A DNA stretch of 64,000 bases. Source: Hirudo medicinalis (Eukaryota > Annelida > Clitellata > Hirudinida > Hirudinidae). A model generated the notes under the pieces. It was not told the origin of the DNA. It saw nothing but the letters and a program-made list of their open reading frames with translations, and did not search any database. Position numbers and translations under genes: made by a program. Of this stretch, positions 26,250 through 38,200 are shown piece after piece (the stretch's first letter is position 1; each line of letters begins with the position of its first letter). The stretch lies in contig MPNW01000006.1 in the NCBI GenBank assembly GCA_011800805.1, forward strand, positions 255,270 through 319,269, in the 5' to 3' direction.

Positions 26250-29200
26250 TGCAAATCAATCTCTTCAAAATTATTAAACATTTGTTTATCAAGATATTAT
26301 TTCAGAACGAACCTGACCTTGGTTTGAAAATGATCCTGGCCACAAAGGAGGTTTACAAGAGCTCCATTGCTCACCTAAGACCTACTCCCAATAAGTCTCA
26401 TTACCTCTTGAACCTGAGGGACTTTAGCAGGGTTATCAATGGGCTTCTACTTATTCCAAAAGAGAAGTGCTCTAGTTGGCCCACAATGATCAGGTCTCAG
26501 AATAATGCCATTAATTTAATTGGAATACCATATTATTAATGTATCTACAATATAAAACAGAAAGTGCATGTGTATGTTTGTCTGTCCCAAGAACTCCTCC
26601 CAAAAGGTGAATGGTAGTGAAAGTTGCACATGTCATTGTCTAAGCCATTCGAAGATCAACTATGCTATTTTTAATGTTCAACTTTCAAGTTTTCCAACTT
26701 TCACCTTTTTCTAAGTCACATACGAGCTTTAAACTGGAAAGCTACTGAAAGCAAGGAGCATTGTGCTCCTGCATGGTCTAGTGTTTAAGACTTACCCTCT
26801 TGCGATGGCAGCACAGGTTTGAGTCCCGTTGCGGGAGCAACATCCTAATCACCCAGTTCTTCGAGGGTGATTAACTGGCTGAATTTGAAGGACATAAATA
26901 AATCATAATAGACTAAAAATAAGGGTTTGGTGAAGTTGGTTTAAAAAGCTAGCTTAACTATACTTAACTTTTTACTATAAAACGTTCTCATTTATTGAAC
27001 TCCTGGTGTAACTTTATTACTTGTATTGCTCTCCTTTCTTATTTAAAGATTATGGGCACACGAGGTTATGAGGGTTTTCTCTGACCGTCTCGTCGAGGAG
27101 GAGGAGCTCGATTGGTTCGTAAGGTAAACAAACGATTTTATTCAATCATGCAACAGCTCGAGCCAATAATTACTGGACGTGGTTGTCAGCCTTCATTTAA
27201 TATCATTAAATGTAGTACAAGATGGTCAAATTTATATTTATAGGCTTGTCATCAAGGTAATTCAGACAACATTTGGGGATAATTATTCCTGGGCAAATGC
27301 AGGACAAAATTTATTTAAGGTAGGTTTGTTAGTGAGCTTGTGTTAGTGTTAATGATATCTGATATTATTGTGTTTTATAATGATAACATTACATTATTTA
27401 CTGAATAGACATTTTTCAGTTATTAAAGTCATATCCATGGTAATTGCCATGATATTATATTTTATTAAATTATTCTGATTTTTATTATTGCTAAAACACA
27501 TTTTATTATCAAGATTTTTACTGCTTCACTTATTTGTCTGATTCCAAAGGAGGAACTGATAAAAAATCTCATGTTTGGCAACCACATCAACCTAGACAAA
27601 GAAGTGGATGAGAGAGTTTATGAGGAGATAACTGATTTCTTGGAACTGCAGAGGGTGATTGAACAATGCCTTGAGGAGTACAACTCTGTCAACAAAATGA
27701 AGATGAATCTTGTTATATTCAAGCAAGGCTTTTTGAATAATTAAGTTTAATGAATGTTATTCTTTTATTCATAATTGTCAATGAGATTTTCTCAACAAAT
27801 ACTCATGCATGACATTATTTGAAATGATGTTGAAGGCAGTGCAGAATAAGGTACAAACATGATGCGGATTAGGATTCATTGTCACTATCTCCCACTATAA
27901 AATTGTTGATGCAACATTACAAGATGTTGATGCCACATTACAAAATATTTCTGAAATCGCATTGTCATCATTTTTTATTTTCTTTTTTTTTTCTATACTT
28001 CCCTGGCATGGCTTTAATTATTACATTTGAATATTTTTTATAACTACACATTACATCTGTAGTTTAGAAATTTTAAATTTTTTGTTTGGAATCATATTCT
28101 TGAGAGATGAACAAGCTTTAGATGGTGTAGGAGATATGCTAACCTACTGCCTGTGATTCCTAAGTTGAAAAAAGAAATAATGAAGATTCTTATGATGCTA
28201 TGAGTCTAAAATCGTGGTGGTAGTGAGCTCTCCAATGTAATGGTAAATCTGATTTCTCATCTAGATATGTCCTGGAGCACCTCTCTAGAATTGCAAGAGT
28301 CCTTCTGATGCCAGGTGGCAATGCTCTTCTGGTTGGAGTTGGAGGAAGTGGTCGACAGTCTATCACCAGACTAGCTGCTTACATTTCCAACATGTCTATC
28401 CTGCAGCCTGAGGTGTCAAAAAGTTACGGAATCAATGAATGGCACGAGGATATTAAGGTAAACAAATGGATTATATTCGAGGATCGAACTTTCTCAGGGA
28501 TCAAAATGGGTTACTAGAACTTACTTGGATGTTGAAGGATTTAGATTTAGCTTTAATTCCTGTAGTCTAAGAGGCAGTTAAAACAAAATATAATCTTTTC
28601 AGATGATAGTTTTATCACCGAATAATTGATATTATTGATTAGACATCAATTGATTAACATCTTTGCAGGTGCTGTTGAAAAATTCTGGTGGAAACAACAA
28701 GCCATTCATCTTCCTCATCTTAGATTCGCAGATCAAAGAGCCCTGCTTCCTTGAGGAAATTGAGAGCCTCTTGAATTCTGGTCAAGTCCAAAATCTTTTT
28801 TCTCCCGATGAACTGGTTCAACTTTCCGAAGTGGGTGATGATAAGATTATATTCTATTAAAATCTTCAATCTAGCCATCTACTTACTGATTTCCATCAAT
28901 TTTTATAGCTTGTTAGGTCAAGCATTGCTACCAATCAGAGAGCAGACAAAACTGGAGATCATTCCCCTCTTGAATTATACTCTTACTTTATCAAGCAATG
29001 TAGAGACAACCTACATATCGTGCTGGCCTTCAGTCCCATAGGCAATTCATTCAGAACAAGAATGAGAGATTTTCCATCTCTCATCAATTGCTGCACCATC
29101 GATTGGTTTCATGTGAGCTTATACATTTTGTTTAAAATAAAATGAAAAAAAATTGATAAAGATGATGACAGTTAATCTTGATGCTAATGAACATGTTGTC

Positions 29201-32200
29201 TTTTGAGAATTGGCCAAAAGAAGCATTATTGTGTGTGGCAAGCAAATACCTGGAGAGGGCAGATATCAGAGAGGAGGAGAAGCATCAAACTTCAATTGTC
29301 TGTGAATTTTTTCATTCGTCAGCCTGTCTTCTTTCCATTCGGTTGGCTCCATATTCAAGTTTGATGAAGTTTGGAAAGTTTAGTTCAATTATCTCAAACC
29401 AAGTCTCAATTATCATCATCATAAATATCATCTCATCGATCCAGATTCCTGGAAGAGATGGGGCATCATACCTACATCACACCTACTTCCTATCTAGATC
29501 TCATCAGCCTATTGGTCTCTCTCCTCATACAAAAGCAGGACTCTGTCACAAAAGCCAAACAGAGATACTTCTGTGGACTTGAGAAACTGGCATTTGCTGC
29601 CTCTCAGGTAATTCATGTGTTAAAAAATTTTATAGAGTAATATTAACTGATACTATTACAGCATAGTGCTATCAAAACTATTTGAATGTCAGTGTGTGTA
29701 GTATTAACATCCATTGAATAACAAGATTATTTGGATATAAACTATTTGAGACCAAATATAGTTCAAATGTAGTTCAGATTGTTTGGATCTGTATTGATCT
29801 GTGTTGGATGAAAAGCTTTTAAAAATTATTTTGAAGAACATTAAATATTATGAAAATGAAAGCAATTGTGCTGCATGCAGGAATGCAACCCATTCAGCCA
29901 TGCATTTTGTATTATGTAGTTGCCTATATCAATTTGGCTAATCTGGCTACTCCTAAGTACTTTCTCAGTCATGCTCAGTATTTGGTAGTGCACTTATGCA
30001 CATAATTCAAACGTTCAAGTTGTGAACACCTCTTTACATTTTAAAAGAATCTTCAAGTGAATATTTAAGTAGATGCCATTCTATCTTGCTCCAAAATTCT
30101 TAGCAAGTGTTTCCACATCTTCTTCAATTTAACAAGCCCTAGGTGGGATTTCAAATATAAGTGGCTCTGTAATGCTTTTTTTGAGAATTCTAATTTTTTG
30201 ACAATTTGCAAGGATGGCAAATTTCAATTAATAATATTGGCATATCAAGATGAATATTATTACATCTACTGTTTTATATGGTTGTCTGATAATTCTACTA
30301 ATTTTTTCATTATCACTTTCACATTTTCTATAATAATCAAATTGTTCTCTTCTTTTCATCCTGGATTATATTTCAAACCATTCAACCCTGCAGGTATCAG
30401 ACATGCAAAAGGAGCTGGAGAGGATGAAACCCCAACTATTGCATATGGCTGAAGAAAATGCAAAGATGATGAAATTTATCAATGATGAGACCCAGGAAAT
30501 GCAGTACACTACGGAAATAGTAAGATCGGAAGAAGTCATTGCCAAAAGACAGGCAGCGTCTGCCCAAGCTCTCAAGGATGAATGTGAAGCAGAACTTGCT
30601 GAAGCTATCCCAGCTCTTGAGATGGCCATTGCTGCATTAGATACTCTTAAGGTATTTTAATGCAATTGATAGAGATTGTAATAATGATTGTGATGGTAAT
30701 GACAGTTATAATTTTCATTCAGCCATCAGACATCACAATTGTCAAGTCAATGGTTAATCCTCCCTCTGGAGTTAAGCTGGTCATGGCAGCAGTTTGTGTG
30801 ATAAAGGGTATTCCTCCTGAGAGGGTGTCTGATCCTTCAGGGATTGGTGGAAAGGTTTTTTTTTATTCAACATTAACGATAATTATACTGACAAAAACAC
30901 TGATTTTAGTTATAATCAACATCAAGAAATTAGTCATTACTTGAAATTTGAATTAACCACTGCATTTCATTGATCCAAATTATTATTAGTTTAGCACCTA
31001 TAAAATGTTCTTTTTCAGAAAAATTGCATGGAATTTTTTTTATTGTTATCCCATTTAAGGTAATGGACTATTGGGGTCCCTCTAAAAAGCTCCTCAGTGA
31101 CCTCAATTTTTTGAGGGATTTGAAAGAATTTGATAAAGACAGTTTGCAGGCTTGTGATATTTTTAACTTAAACAGAATTAAATGTGATTTTTAAAGCTTT
31201 AATATATTATTATGTTTGTTTTAATATCTTTTTGTTAAAGTGTGATTATTGTTAAAACAAAATGAAATTGATTGGTGTAATTGTTTCATTGATGTATTGA
31301 TATTCCATGCCTTTAACCTGTACAAAACCCCCCGAAAAAAGAGTTTTCTCTAAGTATAAAATCTCTCAAAAATTTTGACAGAGGACCTAATGTGATAATT
31401 AGCTCTGTTCCGACAAACGTTTACTCATTCTCAATAATGAGCTCTGTTTGTAAGGTGGCCTTCGTATTTCAGATCTATTCCTTATATCAAGTTAAAGCAA
31501 ATTATAAAAATCACTTTAGACTCTTAATGTCATTCTTAAACCATTTAATGCCTAAATATTATATGTTTTAAAGTGATATTTAGGAATTTTTCTAAAACAT
31601 TTGTGAGCTCATCTATTAAGCAATGTTTGGATCGTCAAACCTGTCTTTCACCCATGCACATATTCCGGGAAGGTGAGGTCAGCAGCCAGAGGCTCCCTCG
31701 TCAAATTATCAGCCCAACATGTGACATTGATTGACATCTTTTGCCTTCGGATCTAGAACATACTCCCCTTCTATTATCAGCAATGATCCAGTTTCACTGT
31801 GCCTTAAAAACTTTCCTCTTCAAGGAAAGCTACCCTCAATATTGAAGTGGTCTTGAAGTTGAATATATGCCACTGCAATAAAATTGGATTCATTATCATC
31901 ATCATTGCCTCCAAGTAGTAATATTTACCATGTGACAAATTATATGATTTTAATTAAATGTTGCCCTTAAGCTTACTACAGAGTTGTATAACAACAGTTA
32001 TGTTAAGAGTTATATTTGTTTATTTAAGCCTTTGACAATGATGAAAATCAGAAGGGAGTTTATTACCAACCCTGATTTTGACCCCTTCAAAGTAGCCAAT
32101 GCTTCATCAGCAGCTGAAGGTTTGTGCAGGTGGGTGCTAGCCATGGAAATCTATGACCGCGTGGCAAAGGTGGTTGCTCCAAAGAAAGACAAAATGCAGT

Positions 32201-35200
32201 GTGCAGAGGCAGAGCTGAAGAAAACATTGGAACATCTAAAGTTGAAGAGGCATGAGTTAAAGGGGGCTGAGGAGAGACTTAACAATCTAAAAACACAGTA
32301 TCAGGTGATGGTTGACAAGAAAGAAAAATTGGGCTTCCAGGTGGAATATAGACATTGCTACTCCAAATAATTAAAAGAAGAATGACCATATTTTTTTATG
32401 CATAAAATTAATTTGATAAAGATCTTTACTGAATGTTATTTTATTTTTATAACACAATGGTTTTATATTCTAGATAAATATAAGATAACATCATCATTAG
32501 ACTAATAAATTACATTCCTTATTTATGATGTTAATGGACTCTTGACAATTTTTATAGGTTGATCTATGTGAGAAAAAATTAGATCGAGCAAAGAGGCTAA
32601 TCCGAGGTCTTGGAGGTGAGAAAAGCAGATGGCAACAGGCGACTTATGATCTCCAGGACATTTATGAAGGCCTCCTTGGTGATGTGCTTGTCTCCTCGGG
32701 AATAATTAGTTACCTCGGACCATTCACGCCAACTTTCAGGGATAACATTGTTGCTGATTGGGTGAAAATGTGTCGGGTAAGATTTTTCTTACCACGACCT
32801 ATTCAAAAGCTAGTTTCAAATTCTTATTTGGCTATTACAACAAATTTATCATGTTACTGCTTATTGGCATAATGTTAAATAAGAGTTCTTGCACTTTAAG
32901 GATGGGAGCATCCCAATTTCGAAAGAATTTTCTTTAATGGCAACCCTTGGTGATCCAGTCAAGATACAAACCTGGAACATTGCTGGACTTCCTAAAGATT
33001 CTTTCTCCATTGATAATGCTGTAATAATTGCGAATTCCAAAAAATGGTTAGCTTAAAATAGCTAATAATTACTTTTGGAAATCCTTAAGAAGTTTTTATT
33101 AACTTTTGAGCATTCAGCATGAAATGATTCACTTCTACTAAAAGAACCAAACCAAATACAACTTGCAAATGTGTTGCTCAAAGCAACAAAATCTCAAAAT
33201 TATTTACATCTACTAAGAGTCATCCACTTAGTTATAATATAATAAAAAAGAAAGAAAAAGAAAGAAAAGGTTCTGAGCAAAATAAGCTTGTTTAAATAAT
33301 GGGTAAAAGCAGATATGATTTTACCAATTTTACCATTAGAAAAGAGTCAAAGAGTCACTATCACCTCTACCATTAAAATATTCTTGATCAGGACATTTGA
33401 TAAAAAATGATTCAGAATGATACTTGCAGATTTCAACTGAAAATGATTTACTTATGGTTTAACTTCACATAGCTTTCAAAATAGACTCCATCATGTTTCT
33501 ACAAATTTGTACATTAAAAAAAAATGATTGAAACATGTTTTCTCTTGCCAAGACAATAAATTTTTGTAAATTTCATACATTTTTTTAATGTAATTTAATA
33601 ATAGTAATAATAATAAGGACAGTTAACTTGTAAGGTGCCATAGAATTGGAGGGTAAATAAAGTTCAAACAACACAGAAACAGTCTTTTTTTACAAAGGTA
33701 AAACTTTTATTTTTTTAGGCCTTTGATGATTGATCCACAAGGTCAGGCCAATCAGTGGTTGAAGAATATGGAAAAGGAAAGCAAACTGCATGTCATCAGG
33801 TTCACAAATTCCGACTACATGAGGACTTTGGAAAACTGTATCACATTTGGAAATCCAGTTCTTTTGGAGAATGTTGGAGAGGAATTGGATCCCTCTCTGG
33901 AATCCCTTTTGCTCAAACAAACATTCAAACAAAGTCAGTCATTAGACTTCTGCTTGTTTTCTCAGTAACACCTTCGACACAAATGAGGTGCTTATGGACT
34001 TTCACAGTCATTCCGATTTGCTTCCTCGATGTTTGCAGATGGAACTGAGATGATCAGACTCGGAGAGAATATTATCGAATACTCAAGTGAATTTAGATTC
34101 TACATAACAACTAAAATGAGGAATCCTCACTACTTTCCAAGTGTGTCCACTAAGGTCCTTCTCTTAAATTTCATGATCACATGTGAGGGGCTTGAAGACC
34201 AGCTCCTTGGACTTGTTGTCACTAAAGAGAGGTTAAGCCATTTAGACTTGTCTTTGTTGTTTTTTTAATTTGCTTTCATTTTAATTTATGTATATGAAGT
34301 TTGTAATTTCTGACTCATCTCTGTTTATATCAGCTGCTTGTATCAAGATTTCTTGAAACCTAGCCCAGATTTATTTTGCCAACATTTTTTCATTCAAAAG
34401 ATTACAAGAAATCATGTGAAGAATAGGTAGATTTTTGTGTTAAAGCCTAGTGATGAATTGTTTTTAGACCAGAGCTAGAAGGAGAGAGACAAGAACTCAT
34501 TTTGTTAAGTGCAGACATTAGTAGGCAGCTGAGGGAAATTGAGGATCGCATTCTTTACACACTCCAATCTTCAGAAGGCAACATTCTTGAGGACGAGACA
34601 ACTGTTGATTTCTTAGATAAATCAAAAACACTTTCAAATGATATAACAGAGAAGCAGCAGGTAATATGCTGATCAATTATTTCGATTATCTTTCCAATAT
34701 CATTGCAGTGTGCTTGCTAAACTTAATTATTTAATTTTGCCAATCATCCATGTAGGTAATTCCATTTTTTCAAAATATTCCCTGCATAAATTTCTAGTCA
34801 CTTGATAAGCAATACTTAGGCCTATTATGTTCAATAAACAATTCTTGGAGTATCTTGAGTGTTTAACATCATATTTGTAATTTCCTCATCATGAACAAAC
34901 ATTGTGTTAATGGTGAGATGACAAGTATCTCGTTGAAATTTTTAGAATGTAAATTATTTTATTTATTTTTAAATCTTTGACTACAATATTAATATTACTT
35001 TGAGCATCCTGTTTGATTGGTTCCATGAAAAAAATTTTTTGCATCTTGTACCATGCTCAAAAAGTTTCATTGGTCCTTGCATATTTTCTTTGACTCCTGT
35101 CACCATTACATCCTCTAAGTCCATATCCATAATCAAACATCCTTACAAATCACATACTTTAAATAACTGAAATCATCTCATATGGATTTTCTGGCTTACA

Positions 35201-38200
35201 TCTAATTACTCTTGAACTGCTACTTTATTTTTTTTTGCACTTCTGATTGATTCCTTTTTTGTGACATTTGGCTTTGAATTGTTTCGTTGGAACATGCAGT
35301 CTACCAGCGGGACTATATCCCTTCAGGCTGTCCTTTTGTGCAAAAATTGTAGCGATGAATAATGTAGTGATATATAACATTAAATTGAGTTGTTCAATAA
35401 ACTGTAAAAACAGATATTATATGAAAGTGCCACACTTTATTGTTTAAATTTGAACCATAGAATGAAGAGATAAATGCATCTTACAACTTTTGGCTTAAGA
35501 GGTTTTATAAATTTCTGACCTCAATACCTTAACAACTATTTATCAAGGTTGCTTTGGTGACAGAGAAGCAAATTGAGGAATCCAGACAATGCTACAGACC
35601 AGTAGCTCAACATTCAGCCATCCTGTTCTTCTGTGTGGCTGAGCTTCCCAATCTTGATCCTATGTATCAGTTCTCTCTCAATTGGTTCATAAATCTCTAC
35701 ATCTCTTCTATTATTGCCAGGTCATAGAATTATTTTAGCTCCCATTCACAAGACTAAAAACATATTCCAACAATGTATCTTTTCTATGTGCTTTTGATTA
35801 TGAGGTTTATCATAAATGTCTCCAAATGTGAAAACATAAGTTGATTATAAATTATTAAAATTATGTACATATTATGTTTCAGTAACAAAGCGAAGTCATT
35901 GGACAAAAGGCTTCAGAATCTGATGAGCTACTTTCAGTTGAATTTGTTTGAGAATATCTGCAGGTCTATTTCCATAAACCATAGACTTGTCTTCTCCTTC
36001 CTGATGTGCTCAAATATCCTTGTGTTAGTATTTGTTCAATCAAATTCTAGATTGGCAATTCTAGATTATCGCATTTGTAACCAAGATCAGGGTCACCAAC
36101 AGAAATTTCTGGCACCTAAATAAAACTGCCATGAGCCCCTATGTTGCGTCAATTTGGTAATGGAAAAGCACGAAAAAGGTCATGATTGTAATGTTTTAAT
36201 ATTTTAAAACCTGGACAGGCCAAAAAATAGTTGACAAAAAGTAGCTAAGATCTAAAATAGAAATTGGAGAATTAGGTATTTGGTGATTTTTAAGCTGGAT
36301 TTAATTAGTATTGTTGTTTCTGAGGATTGGATGAGGGGCAGGGAAAGCAAAATATGTCATGTGTCCAAGAACATTGAAAGATTGGTTGTCATATTTCAAT
36401 CGAGACATCTGATCCTTTGTCATCTAGTCAACATGACTAAATGCACATGATGATTTTCATTTTTAGATCTGCTGGTGAAATGAACAGAGAGGAAATTTTA
36501 TTTTTTTTGACTGGAGGAATTGGTTTAAAGCCTGAAATACCAAATCCTGACCCGAGTTGGATTTCGGAAAAAATGTGGGGCGAACTGTGCATCATGGTTC
36601 AGCTGGATGTCTTTAAAGGATTTCCGTTAGTTTGATTACATTCATCTTTTATGACTCTTTCACAGAAAAATACATATTGTTTGGCCTTTATTTGGACCCA
36701 AACCAGACAAATGTTTAAATTTTTAAATAATAATAATTAGGAATACTTTTTCAGCAAGAGTTTTATAGAAAATCTGGCCCTTTGGAGAGCCTGGCATGAG
36801 ACACCACTTGCTGTGGAAAACAAAATGCCTGCTCCATGGAATTCTGTCACAGATTTTCATAGGATGGTAGTCATCAGGATCATCAGACCTGACAGAGTTG
36901 TGATGACAGTTTGATGATGATTTATAGCGAAAATATTATAAAAAATTTTATTAAAAACGCAATTAAAATAATTTATTTGTTAAATGCATTATTGTTTCAT
37001 TAATATTGATTGAACGATGATTATCTTGGTTTAAGGTGGTTTGTGCAGTTCAGAAATTTATTAGTTTAAAGATGGGAAGCTCCTTCGTGGAGTCTCCAAA
37101 GTTTGACCTGATGAAATCCTTTGAAGATTCGAATTTCTCAACCCCTCTTATTTTTATTCTCTCACCGGGAGCTGATCCCATCCAACAGCTTCTTAAATTC
37201 TCCTTGGACAAGGGCTTTGATGCTGAGAAATTGAACATTGTATCACTAGGACAGGGACAAGTAAGTCATGAAATGCCATTGAGTAATGAAGTCATCTCCA
37301 AAATGTGCACTTCTTAGGGGCCTATGGCTAGCAGAGTCATAGAAAGAGCCAAACAAAGGGGAACTTGGGTTTTGCTACAAAACTGTCATCTGGCCATATC
37401 TTGGATGCCCTCACTAGAAAAAATTTGCGAGAGTCTCAACAGGGAAAACACTCATCCAGATTTCAGATTGTGGCTTTCCAGTTATCCATCTGATAAGGGA
37501 GATAATTTTTCAAAAATTATTTATAGCATTTGTAAATTTGATTATTTTTGGTTAATGACTTTAGAAAATTGTCAATGCATTACAATTAATATAATCTTAA
37601 ATTTAGCACATCTGCCAGTATTTACATGGTGTCATGTAAATTAACTATTATTGTAATTATTATCATTATCGCTAACATTATTATTATTATTATCAACTAT
37701 AATGTGTCCCAAATTTTATGAATGTAAAATCTTTACATTGTAAAATTACTTTATAGTTCCCTGTGTCCATTCTGCAGAATGGGATAAAAATGACAAATGA
37801 GATTCCAACAGGAATAAAGCAGAATTTGCTCCAGTCCTACACCAGTGAACCAATCTCCAATCCTAACTTTTTCTATGGATGTCCAAACAAGCAGCTTGTA
37901 ATCTTGTTGACTTCGATCTTATTGCATTAATTACAAATGTGGAATTGAATTTAAAAAATGGAAATTTTAACACTTAGAATTATCTTTGAATTTGTTTGAT
38001 GTAAATTGATGTTTTTAACTTCTTTGACCATATTTACATGCAATATCTGCATGGTTTAGTATTCTAAGTCTTTTGATTTTTATTTCATCCTTAGTGAAAT
38101 CACTTAGAACGTGATTATTCTTAGTGATTTATTTATGCTATCTCTAAGGGTTGTAAGTGGTATTTTTTTTAATCTATGGAGGTCTAATCTGACCATTTTA

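Noticed and set aside
29178..29582. 134-codon plus ORF treated as one exon
   Set aside because: It fuses a dynein exon (29208-29341), an intron and the wrong frame of the next exon (29445-29607).
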